Of a stretch of 64,000 bases of DNA, positions 9,901 through 17,532 are shown one piece after another; within the stretch, counting starts at the first letter, position 1; each line of letters starts with the position of its first letter. The translations under genes and the position numbers were made by a program. Source of the DNA: Saccharicrinis carchari (lineage in GTDB: Bacteria > Bacteroidota > Bacteroidia > Bacteroidales > Marinilabiliaceae); contig NZ_FXTB01000002.1 of assembly GCF_900182605.1 (NCBI RefSeq), positions 310,001-374,000 on the forward strand, in the 5' to 3' direction. Under the pieces are notes generated by a model. It was not told where the DNA came from. It saw nothing but the letters and a program-made list of their open reading frames with translations, and did no database searches.

Positions 9901-10967
9901 GATACTTCCATTACGGCTTTTATAAAACCTGAATTTTGATTGGCCGTTAACGTAGCAATAGCTGCAGATGCCGTAGCATTGGCCACCGGATTGTTTTCGT
10001 CGGAATAAAGTTTATGCTCATAAAGTGAGTAAACTACTTTATAACCTTTGGCTTTGCCTTTATCCAGGTTACGGATGTCCGCTTTAAGGTTAATTTTTCC
10101 ATCTTGGTAGTTGGCATCCAGATCGGGGAATACATTCAAATCGCGAATGTGAACTTTGGGCTTGGAATGCAGCGCTACGGTACGGTATATACCCGGCAGG
10201 CGGAACATATCCTGTGCTTCGAGGAAAGAACCGTCGGAACTGCGATAAACTTCGGCAGCCACCGTATTTTTTCCTTTTTGTAGATATTGCGTGATATTGA
10301 AGTCGGCCGTATTGCGCGAGTTTTTCGAGAAACCTACGTAATGCCCGTTAATCCATAGGTAAAAGAACGAATCTACCCCATCGAAGCTGATAAATACTTC
10401 GCGGCCGTCCCAGTCGGCGGGAATTTCAAAATCGCGGCGGTAGGAACCTACTTCGTTGCGATGCTCATAGGTTGTCCAGTGCTTTGGGGGGGTACGCATC
10501 ACGCCACCGCGCCAGTCGTCCACGGCTACTTTATGCTGAAAAATAACCGGCTGATTCACATAAATGGGCACACCATATTTCAGCTCGCCATTTTTTTGTA
10601 TTCCGGCGACGTTCCAGTTCGAGGGCACTTTGATGTCGTCCCAGGCCGATACGTCGAAATTAGGATCCATAAATTGTTTGGGCCGTTCATCGGGATGCTT
10701 TACCCAACTGAATTTCCAATCGCCGTTCAGCGTCATCCAGTAGTCGGAATGCTCCGGCAGCACCTTACGGGCACTTTGGGTGTCGGCGAACGAAAAGAAC
10801 CACGCGCGCGGCTGTTCTTTGTTAAGCGCCAAATTTTCGGGTGATTCCCATTCCTTACCCGTGGGGGCATTGCGGGTAGTATACTTATACCCCTCTAAAA
10901 TAGGTGTTGTTGCGAAAGTAAGGATACTTATACAACTAAAAATCAAGGTGAAATTAAATTTTTTCAT
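6939..10967 (-). CDS. GH2 beta-galactosidase with C-terminal discoidin domain, exported
   Basis: A protein of about 1342 residues. A hydrophobic signal peptide follows MKKFNFTLIF; I chose this Met over one 21 bases upstream because it gives a normal signal peptide. The order is jelly-roll sugar-binding domain, Ig-like domain, TIM barrel, second Ig-like domain and beta-galactosidase small-chain domain, then an F5/8 type C (discoidin) domain over the last 140 residues. The acid/base Glu lies in SLGNEAG (about residue 532) and the nucleophile Glu in ISEYAHSMGN (about residue 596); both GH2 signatures are intact. It should hydrolyse terminal beta-galactosides in the periplasm or at the cell surface. 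It is longer than E. coli LacZ because of the discoidin domain, which may bind glycan. It is flanked by a dead and a live copy of an EEP gene. Confidence 0.93.
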   Translation of the reverse strand: MKKFNFTLIFSCISILTFATTPILEGYKYTTRNAPTGKEWESPENLALNKEQPRAWFFSFADTQSARKVLPEHSDYWMTLNGDWKFSWVKHPDERPKQFMDPNFDVSAWDDIKVPSNWNVAGIQKNGELKYGVPIYVNQPVIFQHKVAVDDWRGGVMRTPPKHWTTYEHRNEVGSYRRDFEIPADWDGREVFISFDGVDSFFYLWINGHYVGFSKNSRNTADFNITQYLQKGKNTVAAEVYRSSDGSFLEAQDMFRLPGIYRTVALHSKPKVHIRDLNVFPDLDANYQDGKINLKADIRNLDKGKAKGYKVVYSLYEHKLYSDENNPVANATASAAIATLTANQNSGFIKAVMEVSSPNLWSAEKPYQYTLVAELKDKKNRTVETVSTRMGFAKVEIKDTKAEDDEFGLAGRYFYVNGETVKLKGVNRHETSPAVGHAITRKMMEDEIMLMKRANINHVRNAHYPDDPYWYYLCNKYGIYLEDEANIESHQYYYGDASLSHPVEWKAATVARVMEMVHANINNPSIVIWSLGNEAGPGKNFVAAYDALKTVDTTRPVQYERNNSIVDMGSNQYPSIAWVNGAVQGEYNIKYPFHISEYAHSMGNACGNLVDYWNAMESTNFFMGGAIWDWVDQSLYNYDKETGERYMAYGGDFGDTPNDGQFVLNGIVFGDLEPKPQYYEVKKVYQHIDVKAINLEAGDFEVFNKYYFKDLSDYDMRWAVYENGSEVKAGNVALGNIAPRTRSTVKLPISSLKLNEGSEYFVKVQFLLKDSEPWASKGFVQAEEQIRLKAAGKRPTVAEAAKAVSTDKIRITDGAANIKNLKGKGFELQFDTESGSIHSLTYGNDVIIAAGNGPRLNALRAFVNNDNWFYSQWFERGLHNLEHRATESNFMTKADGTVVASFTVVSQAPNAAKIHGGTSSGKNTIEELTDRTFGDEDFKFTTSQVWTVYPDGSVELQASITSNQSGLVLPRLGYVMKVPGKYENFHYYGRGPVDNYADRKSGQFIELHRSTVKGEFVNFPKPQDMGNHEDVRWAALTDNRGKGAVFIATDRLSVTALPYSAMDLILASHPYQLPKATDTYLHLDAAVTGLGGNSCGQGGPLEHDRVKAVDNSMGFIIRPAGSNLSKTAMVSPSGDVAVGISRSRAGEVTLSSPRIGSAIRYRLNKGKTKDYRGAIPLRDGGTVTAWLKSNPKIKTTMEFAKIETILTEVIFASSQEAGHGDAAHLVDGNPNTIWHSMYSVTVAKHPHWVDLDAGELKNIKGFTYLPRQDGPNGNVKAYSIHISKDGKAWGEPVIEGQFANNRNEKKVTFDKPVEGRYIRFTALSEQNGRDFATGAEITIQAE

Positions 10968-11451
10968 GCGTATAAAAATTAGCAACATAGATATCAGGAT
11001 AATTTTAAAAACAAACTAAAATTGCCTGATTATTTGATGATTGAATTATTTATTATTTTTTTCGCTACTTCCCGGAGGTATGCTCTCTTCTAATACCAGC
11101 TGCAAAGTGTTTATTTTTATATAGTGCATTAATTATTTGTTTTGGTTGGTCGTAATGCTTGTTTCGACCAAATCTGTTCCTTGAAACAATTCCCTGGATA
11201 TATTGCAAAGGGAGACTTTAAATTTGATACAATTCTTCGATATTTGATAAAACATCCCGGAAGTTCCTCCCCATTCCTAATCCTCTGTTTTTCTTGTGCA
11301 AATCTAACATTTTTTTGCATTATCCAGAGCTCAACTTACAGGCTCTTTGATCCCTAGCCAGCTCTCCCATTTAATCCCAGAATGGGTTATGTAAGATTTT
11401 TCTCTTCCATTTCAATTCCTTCAATTAACCCACGTTATTCATCAGATTACA
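10968..11451. other. Gene-free AT-rich intergenic stretch
   Basis: No coding sequence that I can support. It should hold the promoter of the GH2 gene on the minus strand; only a one-base-short TAGTTTG near 11020 resembles a -7 box. Nothing else is recognised. Confidence 0.4.
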
Positions 11452-11763
11452 TCATAATGAATATAAATGTGGGTTACCCCGACATAGCTGAACCCATTGT
11501 TGGGGCACAAAAGTGGAGGTGAAACGTAGTCGCTGTTGGAGACAGAGAAAATTCAATGAATTTTCCGGGTTAAACAAAAAGAATTGAGGGCGACCATATA
11601 CTTGGAACTCTTTTACTACTTCTGAAGATAAGTTGTAAGGACGATGTAAGGAAACACCTTTGATGGTCATTATTTCACCTAAATCTATAATAACACGCTG
11701 CTCGTTAGCGGCTTGCTGAACTTTCCAATAGTTGCCAAAATTCCCAACAATAAAATAACCCAC
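11452..11763 (-). pseudogene. Relic of a discoidin (F5/8 type C) domain protein
   Basis: The first 57 residues read NYWKVQQAANEQRVIIDLGE, then a VSLHRPYN and VKEFQVYG segment. This is the strand pattern of an F5/8 type C domain (Trp, a VIDLG strand, then a sequence ending in the VYGS-like strand). After VYGR the reading frame continues into sequence with no protein-like pattern and a 26-base element found again at 29954-29979. There is no signal peptide or start for a full protein. I read it as the tail of a lost multidomain gene, perhaps the 3' end of the truncated sulfatase or of a lipoprotein. The ORF starts 16 bases beyond the stop of the EEP gene. Confidence 0.5.
11520..11545 (-). repeat. 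26-base element shared with 29954-29979
   Basis: On the minus strand it reads CTGTCTCC, two variable bases, CAGCGACTA, one variable base and GTTTCA. The plus-strand copy at 29954-29979 is identical at 23 of 26 positions. The two copies lie 18 kb apart, one beside the discoidin relic and one in the divergent GH2/regulator promoter. Origin unknown. Confidence 0.55.
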
Positions 11764-11779
11764 ACAACATTATAATGTA

Positions 11780-12823
11780 TTATCCTTGAACCCTCAGCAC
11801 AAACATGGCCAGCACCGCTTTGTGGTCGGTTGGCCATATGCCCGGCGGTTCCTCTATGGGGTCATCAGATGTTTCAGGCTGTCGTTTGTTGCGTACCACA
11901 GAGCCTATGGGGCCAATTATCTTGACATCTTTCAGTTTTAGCCGTTGGCCGGGATAATAGAAAATAAAATCAATACGGTCGCGGTCATCGGCATCGGGCG
12001 CCCAGGCCAGCTTATCGATAGGTACCAGTATGTTATCCGCGGGGAAGGTAAAACCCGGATGGGTCAATGGGTTAGGGAAAATCTCCCGATACACATCGGT
12101 AAAACCAGCTTTGCTCAGTGCAAGGGTATTACGCCATGGCATCACTACCCCGTTGCGGTCGTAAAGGTTTTTATTGGCTTCTATCCAATCCAGGTGCGAA
12201 GGCTCGTTAAAGTCGCCGCCAAATATCACCTCCCGGCCATTGCTTATTTCTTGCAGTGCGTCGGCTATAAATGTATCTATGGCTTCGTCGCGCATCGATT
12301 TAAGGTTGTCGGCAGCAATAATCGCAGTATCGGTAATGGGTGCCGGCAGCTTGGCCCAGGTAGAGCCATCGTAGCCGCGTGGCAGGTAAAGGCTGCAATT
12401 GCGATAATCGAGATGGGCACTGTAAAAGGCCACCTCGACACCCTTAACTTTGATGATGGCCTTGGTTACAGATCCTTGGTCGTTTTTAACAGGAAACAAG
12501 GCCTCCTGCGATAGGATGGGAAAGCGCGAAAGCAGTCCCGTATCCTGGCCGCGGCGGGCATAAAAAGTATGCCCTTTGGCGGCCAATGCTTTTACCATAC
12601 GCTCATCCAGGCTGGTATTGTTATAATTGCGCACTTCGCTCAATGCCACCAAATCGGCTTCTGTCCGGATAATCTCGTCGATGATGGCATCAAAGCCCCC
12701 GGGCACCACGGTGCCTTCTTGCCAAATATTAAACTGGAGTACTTTGAGGTGTAAGTTTTTGGCATCGAGCCCGTAGAAAACCAGGAACTGGAAAAGTAAA
12801 ATACAATAAACTGCCTTTTTCAT
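11780..12823 (-). CDS. Secreted endonuclease/exonuclease/phosphatase (EEP) family enzyme
   Basis: A 347-residue protein with an N-terminal signal peptide (residues 1-21). It carries the EEP catalytic set: Asn in LQFNIW, metal Glu in ALSEVRN, His in YSAHLD, GGDFNEPSHLDW, DRIDFIFY and the final Asp-His in WPTDHKAV. Enzymes of this fold cleave phosphodiesters or phosphomonoesters with a divalent metal; members include DNases, inositol phosphatases and sphingomyelinases. Signal peptide and SusCD context point to an extracytoplasmic phosphate-ester substrate rather than a DNA repair role (inference). It starts 35 bases beyond the truncated sulfatase and has a decayed paralogue at 6150-6740. It is distinct in sequence from the lipoprotein EEP at 13691. 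Confidence 0.88.
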   Translation of the reverse strand: MKKAVYCILLFQFLVFYGLDAKNLHLKVLQFNIWQEGTVVPGGFDAIIDEIIRTEADLVALSEVRNYNNTSLDERMVKALAAKGHTFYARRGQDTGLLSRFPILSQEALFPVKNDQGSVTKAIIKVKGVEVAFYSAHLDYRNCSLYLPRGYDGSTWAKLPAPITDTAIIAADNLKSMRDEAIDTFIADALQEISNGREVIFGGDFNEPSHLDWIEANKNLYDRNGVVMPWRNTLALSKAGFTDVYREIFPNPLTHPGFTFPADNILVPIDKLAWAPDADDRDRIDFIFYYPGQRLKLKDVKIIGPIGSVVRNKRQPETSDDPIEEPPGIWPTDHKAVLAMFVLRVQG

Positions 12824-12858
12824 AGTAACAATATTTTTATGTAAAAAAGAATTTAAAT

Positions 12859-13518
12859 CTATCCCAAATAATTAGATGTCCCGTTTTTATGCTGCCTGAG
12901 CAACTCCACGGCTTTTTGGGCCGTCTTTCCATCGGAATGAACCAGATCATCGCCATCGGCTTTTACGATGGTCATCACATTACCGCCCCGGCGGGGCTTA
13001 AGGCCATGTGGGTTGTTCTGCACCAGCTCGGCGTCCCCTCCGGCTTTCCATTCCGGCCCCTGGCTGTTATAGCGCTCTGTCCATGATGCTTCGTCGTCAG
13101 TACCGTTGGATCCCTTCTCAATATCTATGGGCACGCCCATGTGGTATATCTTGCTCACGCGGGCCGCGAACCATCCGTTTTCCTTAAACAATTGCGACCA
13201 CGACCTGGCATTGTCTCCTACGTTCTCGCGCCCGCTCTCATAACCATAGGTTCCCGTGGCATTGGGATAATAGCCAAACATAAGCGAGGCACGCGAAGGG
13301 CCACAGACCGGGTATTGACAATAGGCACGGGTATAACGTACCCCTTCAGAAGCCAGCCGGTCGATATGCGGCGTGTGCGATGCCGGGTTTTCATAACAGG
13401 ATAAGGCGGTGGCCGTGAGGTCGTCGGAGATAAGGAACAGCACGTTGGTTTTTTGGGGCTGTTGCGCACCTACGCTGAGGAACAGTACAAAGAGTAAGGA
13501 TAAAAGTAGATATTTCAT
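12859..13518 (-). pseudogene. C-terminally truncated sulfatase (iduronate-2-sulfatase-like)
   Basis: The 219-residue reading frame begins with a good signal peptide and shows the N-half of a type I sulfatase. The metal-binding FLISDDL is present, and the active-site signature is VCGPSRAS, with Cys to be converted to formylglycine (CxPSR). It also has HTPHIDRLASEGVRYTRAY and the SKIYHMG loop. Family members run to about 480 residues. Here the frame follows the family up to AVELLRQH and then ends after a few unrelated residues, so the C-half with further metal and substrate ligands is gone. The break lies just 35 bases before the EEP start, so a deletion probably joined the two. It is unlikely to be active even if made. 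Confidence 0.85.
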
Positions 13519-13690
13519 GCGAACAAAGGTTTTATATAAACTACATCAGGCTCAAAGTATGCCACCATCCTTAGCCCAGCCGGGTTAAATATAGGTAGAA
13601 TAATTTTTGTGCAGAAAGGTACAAATCCTTATGACAATGAGATATTTTCCGCTCATCCGATAACTTTGCTTTATGGGATGAGACAAAACG

Positions 13691-14629
13691 CTATTTCCAT
13701 TCGAAGGTGGCTACGACGGCTCTGTGATCGGAGGGATAGTTTTGAACAGCAATGTCCGCTTTGTCCAGACTTTCACCCACTACCTCGGCACTTATTAGCT
13801 CAAGTTGATCACCTATATAAAAAATAAAATCTATACGGTCGTGAATCTCGCCCGGTGAGTCAAAGGACGTCCAGGTATTCCCCGGATACTTCACCTCATC
13901 GGGACGATAGCTGCGATAGGCATCTTTCATCCCTATATTGGTAAAAGCCCTGGTGGAAGGCCACTCTACTTTGATTTTTTTGATGCCTGCGGCAGCGGCA
14001 GCCTGTGTCCAGTCGAGATGCGAAGGCTCATTAAAATCACCTGTGACGATAACCGGCCATCCATCCTTTATTTTTTCCTCCACTATTTTCACCAATTTAT
14101 CTACCTCCTTTTTACGGGTTTTATTGGCCGCGGCTATCGCTTCTTCCTCAGTAGATAGAAAAGGGTAATCGCCGTACTTTTTATTGTTGAGCTGATAGGG
14201 TTGGTATGGGATATACATTAAATGGCAGTTGATGATCCACAGGAACTTATCCTTGTCAATTTTGATTTTAACCGCCATTTTATTGTTGCTGGTTTCTTCA
14301 ATGGTATATTTGGTCATTATCGCGTCATAGGAGCCCTGGTCCACATGCCGCCACCCCATGTTACCGGCCATTTGGGCCGATAGATCGGAGCGCGGGTCGC
14401 CATAGCCATGACTCTCCTGCACCCCCACAATGCCGGCTTCGGCAGCTCGCATCACGGCAATACTTTTTGACATGGGCTGTCCACCGGCATCACCGCCGTG
14501 AAACATATTAAATGTCATAATTTTTATTGGTCCGGACTCTTCCTTTTTATTTCGCACCGGTTTGGTGCTGCTGTTGGTTTTGCAGGAGGCCAGAAAAAAT
14601 ATTAAAAAAAAGATGCTAAGTGTTTTCAT
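13691..14629 (-). CDS. EEP-family phosphodiesterase/phosphatase lipoprotein
   Basis: A 312-residue protein. The lipobox FFLASC puts the acylated Cys at about residue 16, so it is a lipoprotein. The catalytic set is complete: Asn in MTFNMF, Glu in GVQESHG, His in INCHLMY, TGDFNEPSHLDW, HDRIDFIFY and PSDHRAVV. Substrate unknown; the same fold serves nucleases, inositol-phosphate phosphatases and phospholipases C. With the EEP at 11780, the beta-galactosidase and SusCD it belongs to a minus-strand catabolic cluster, and it is separated from the upstream lipoprotein gene by a repeat-rich 526-base gap. It shares the GDFNEPSHLDW block with the other EEP, but the rest is clearly divergent, so it is a different subfamily rather than a recent copy. 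Confidence 0.87.
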   Translation of the reverse strand: MKTLSIFFLIFFLASCKTNSSTKPVRNKKEESGPIKIMTFNMFHGGDAGGQPMSKSIAVMRAAEAGIVGVQESHGYGDPRSDLSAQMAGNMGWRHVDQGSYDAIMTKYTIEETSNNKMAVKIKIDKDKFLWIINCHLMYIPYQPYQLNNKKYGDYPFLSTEEEAIAAANKTRKKEVDKLVKIVEEKIKDGWPVIVTGDFNEPSHLDWTQAAAAAGIKKIKVEWPSTRAFTNIGMKDAYRSYRPDEVKYPGNTWTSFDSPGEIHDRIDFIFYIGDQLELISAEVVGESLDKADIAVQNYPSDHRAVVATFEWK

Positions 14630-14741
14630 ATTCTGTTTAAAATTAGATAAGCGACTGATAGATAATGCCTTTTTTGCTCGATTAAGAAGCTGCCAGTTTT
14701 ACTTTTTTCGGTTAAAACCGATTAACACTGCGAAATACTGT

Positions 14742-14776
14742 ACGGCATCCTGCCTCTGGCAGACAGGAAATGCCGT
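14742..14776. repeat. Nested hairpin
   Basis: Outer arms ACGGCAT (14742-14748) and ATGCCGT (14770-14776) enclose CCTG/CAGG and TGCC/GGCA pairs. It lies in the gap between the lipoprotein and EEP genes, is not followed by a T-run, and looks REP-like. Confidence 0.5.
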
Positions 14777-14820
14777 GCCTAATTGTAAAAAAAGAGTTTT
14801 ACCTATGTTATTTATAACTA

Positions 14821-14842
14821 GCCCCGGGATTTATCCCGGGGC
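14821..14842. repeat. REP-like palindrome, GAT-TT-ATC core
   Basis: Perfect 10-base arms GCCCCGGGAT and ATCCCGGGGC around TT. A palindrome with the same core stands at 26348-26387. Both are intergenic, which suggests a dispersed palindromic family. Confidence 0.65.
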
Positions 14843-14922
14843 TTTCATCGCAGAGATATCGGGCTTTAGCCCAACTTTATAATTGGTATTGTTATAAATT
14901 TGATAGTTTCCTGGTGAACAAT

Positions 14923-15114
14923 GAGGTTGTCTCAAAAGTATTTTATTTAACATTTAAACTTGCAGATTGTAAGTGAGATCACCTCACGATCCCCATCCCA
15001 CCGCCTCTGGCGGCGTACTTCCCCTTGTTCTCAGGAACAAAGGGAAGAGCCATTTACATGGCACTTGCAATTTGTAAGTTACGTCAAAATATTTTTGACT
15101 TTTGAGACAGCCCC
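14923..15114. mobile_element. MITE-like element with 17-base terminal inverted repeats
   Basis: The left end is GAGGTTGTCTCAAAAGT (14923-14939) and the right end is the near complement of it (15098-15114), 15 of 17 positions matching. Inside each end is a near-palindromic ACTTGCA..TTGTAAGT sequence, and the centre holds small hairpins (CGCC/GGCG at about 15002 and CTTCCC/GGGAAG). At 192 bases it has no ORF, so it would need a transposase in trans. A target duplication is not clear. GGCTGTCTCAAAAG-type ends are, from memory, found on Bacteroidota insertion sequences; an ISfinder search would decide. Confidence 0.55.
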
Positions 15115-15155
15115 ATTTATCCATCAATTGACCTCTTTAGAATGGTATCACTACC

Positions 15156-15974
15156 CTATTTTTTTACGGTAAACCTATATTTCCCGTCGCCGCCAATGTC
15201 GTAACCGGTAAATTGAACGGCCAGTTTTAGCTCAAAGGTATTGGCATCGTATATACCGGCATCGCCAGCATAAAAGGTCATGTCATATCCACTGCTCACA
15301 GCGTTGTATTCGCTCATCAAGGTAACCGGTCCCTGGTTTGTTACAGGATCTATATCACCAAGTTTTAACTCCAGGATGGTATGGAGGTTACTGTCGCCCC
15401 AGAAATCGAAACTTACCCTTACCTGCATACAATTACCGTCGATTATTTCTCCGCTACAGGTGTTAGGGCTGTAACTGGGGTATATGTCGTCGTTACATTT
15501 CAGCGCGCCTTCCCAAAGGCTGGCCAAACAGGCGATGTCGTCGTCCAGCACATTGATGGCCATGGTACTGTTCATATTATCGTTGCCCAGTCCAATTACT
15601 GTTTTTGCATTGGTACCTTGGAGGTTTAGGGTAAGGGAAGCATCTCCGTCGCTATCGGTATTGTCGATGGGGGCCAGCCTAATATATTGTATATATGCCT
15701 TGTACCCTTTTTCAACGGTAATGCTGCCTCCACTCTGGTCCTGTACCCTTGCCGCGCCATCTCCCGAGATAGTATAGTTGAGCACGAAGTCATTCTCCAG
15801 ATCTTCCATAGCAAATATCTTCACGGGTATCTCCACCGTCTGGCCACTATTTTCTACCATACTTACCGACTTCTCGGGAAAGTAGGCATAAATAAACTCC
15901 GGCCCTTCGTCCTTGGAACAGGATACCAGCACCAGGAACAAGAGAAATAAGGTATATTGAAATATCTTTGTCAT
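15156..15974 (-). CDS. SusE/F-position surface lipoprotein, unknown family
   Basis: A 272-residue lipoprotein: the lipobox LVLVSC puts the acylated Cys at about residue 19. Residues 30-140 form a beta-sandwich-like segment (VSMVENSGQTVEIPVKI, DGDASLTLNL) that resembles Calx-beta or cadherin-like folds. The second half has three Cys that could form a disulfide and a strand-rich C-terminus ending YRFTVKK. It lies 28 bases after the SusD stop, where surface glycan-binding lipoproteins usually sit, so a cargo-binding role on the cell surface is likely (inference from position). No catalytic motif is visible. The MITE-like element lies just downstream. Confidence 0.65.
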   Translation of the reverse strand: MTKIFQYTLFLLFLVLVSCSKDEGPEFIYAYFPEKSVSMVENSGQTVEIPVKIFAMEDLENDFVLNYTISGDGAARVQDQSGGSITVEKGYKAYIQYIRLAPIDNTDSDGDASLTLNLQGTNAKTVIGLGNDNMNSTMAINVLDDDIACLASLWEGALKCNDDIYPSYSPNTCSGEIIDGNCMQVRVSFDFWGDSNLHTILELKLGDIDPVTNQGPVTLMSEYNAVSSGYDMTFYAGDAGIYDANTFELKLAVQFTGYDIGGDGKYRFTVKK

Positions 15975-16002
15975 TTTATTAAGTTTTTTGAATTAATATG
16001 TA

Positions 16003-17514
16003 CTATTTAATCAACCACATATTGGCGTTGACATTATCCTCACCAAACTGCCTCTTGATGGCTTCTTCCACATTTTCGGTGTTGTAATCCAACTCCTTTT
16101 GCGGGTAACGCCACCTGACCGGTATCACATCCGTGTGGCCCGTATTGAGCGAAGTTGCCGGGTTAACATTAAAAGTGGGGAAGCCCGTCCTTCTGTTTTC
16201 GAAATACGTGTTCCATCCGGAATTCAGAAACGAAGCGATATACTTTTGGGTAATTATCTGCTCCACTCCTGTGGCGCTGTTGTATATAACGCGGGGATCG
16301 GTCCGGTAACTTTCAATCCAGGCATCGTCCATCGTAATGCCGTCATAGGCACGTCCGTGTTCGCGGATAAACCTAACCGAAGCCGCTATACCTTCGTCGT
16401 AAAACTCCCGTGCATTCCCGTTTGTCCATCCGCGTTGTGCAGCCTCGGCCAGATTAAACTGCAATTCAGCATACCCAAGCGCAACGTATGGTTCGTTATC
16501 GAAATCCTCGTAGTAACGCGGATGTATCCTCGACATAGCTTTTGCGGCCTCCAAAGCCACCAGGTTTTCAAAGGGATCCGTTCCGTCGCCGCCCTCATAG
16601 GCATTAAAATCATCCGCCGTTAAACCTTCGTCCAGGGCCTTGCCCGTTGGGGCGGCGTAATAGAACAAGCGCTTGTCGCGAAACTGCTTCATCATATCGG
16701 TGAACGACTTATCCAGGTGCGGATATTGCCTGTGCGTATGGTTCCAAAAGGGATATCGTTCTCCGCCCTTATCCCTAAACTCCAGTTGCATATTATCGGC
16801 ATTGGATTTAAAAACAGGATATTGGGATGGATTTGAAAATATCTGATTAAATTTTTGCGCCACGTCAATTTTGCTATCGCCGGCACGCTTGGATAAAGAT
16901 GTCAACACCTTTAACGCAAAAGTATTCACCGCCATACGCCATTGGGATAGGCTACCGTTGTAAACGATATCGCCAATTAAAACACCGTCTGTTTCGCCCA
17001 AAATTTCATTGGCCATTTCCAGCTCATCCAAGATGCCCACAAACACATCCTCCTGGCTATCATATTTTGGCGAATAAACTCCTTCTGTTTCTCCCTTCAT
17101 GGCATCGCTATACGGAATATCGCCCAGAGCGATGGTCATATCGTACAAGAACCAGGCATTAAAAAAATGTCCCAAGCCCTTATAAACCATCTCGCCGGTG
17201 CGCTCTGCTTCCTGCATCATCTTTTGAACATTCCGCATGTTGCCAAAACCGCCCAAGCCCGAACGGTCGAAATAGTAATACTGATAGGAATGTATGTTCT
17301 CGGTCCAAACCACTTGCCGTGACACCAAGGCCGGGTAAAAAATCGTTGTCCCGTAATTGGGGGCTGCTACATCCCAGGCCAATCCTGTAAAAATCATACT
17401 TGGTATCACTTCTTCGGCACTGTTGGGGTTTTTGGCCAACTCGTCAAAATTACCGGTGCATGCGCCCAAAATAAGCATCGGCACAAACAATATATATATT
17501 TTTAATCTTTTCAT
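16003..17514 (-). CDS. SusD/RagB-family outer-membrane lipoprotein
   Basis: A 503-residue protein. The lipobox LILGAC (Cys about residue 19) is followed by NFDELAKNPNSAEEV, the typical opening of the SusD-like group 2 family. The TPR-like helices and the C-terminal NTYFENRRTGFPTF block are those of SusD proteins. SusD is the surface lid that binds the nutrient and passes it to the SusC channel. The gene starts 18 bases after SusC ends, the standard order. The first half is co-transcribed with SusC and under the same sigma/anti-sigma pair. The ligand cannot be inferred from sequence; the neighbouring enzymes suggest a galactose-containing or phosphorylated glycoconjugate. Confidence 0.93.
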   Translation of the reverse strand: MKRLKIYILFVPMLILGACTGNFDELAKNPNSAEEVIPSMIFTGLAWDVAAPNYGTTIFYPALVSRQVVWTENIHSYQYYYFDRSGLGGFGNMRNVQKMMQEAERTGEMVYKGLGHFFNAWFLYDMTIALGDIPYSDAMKGETEGVYSPKYDSQEDVFVGILDELEMANEILGETDGVLIGDIVYNGSLSQWRMAVNTFALKVLTSLSKRAGDSKIDVAQKFNQIFSNPSQYPVFKSNADNMQLEFRDKGGERYPFWNHTHRQYPHLDKSFTDMMKQFRDKRLFYYAAPTGKALDEGLTADDFNAYEGGDGTDPFENLVALEAAKAMSRIHPRYYEDFDNEPYVALGYAELQFNLAEAAQRGWTNGNAREFYDEGIAASVRFIREHGRAYDGITMDDAWIESYRTDPRVIYNSATGVEQIITQKYIASFLNSGWNTYFENRRTGFPTFNVNPATSLNTGHTDVIPVRWRYPQKELDYNTENVEEAIKRQFGEDNVNANMWLIK

Positions 17515-17532
17515 CTTTTTATCGTTAATTGG

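Noticed and set aside
11945-12514. A 189-codon plus-strand frame opposite the EEP gene
   Set aside because: It is the antisense shadow of a clear EEP enzyme with all catalytic motifs.
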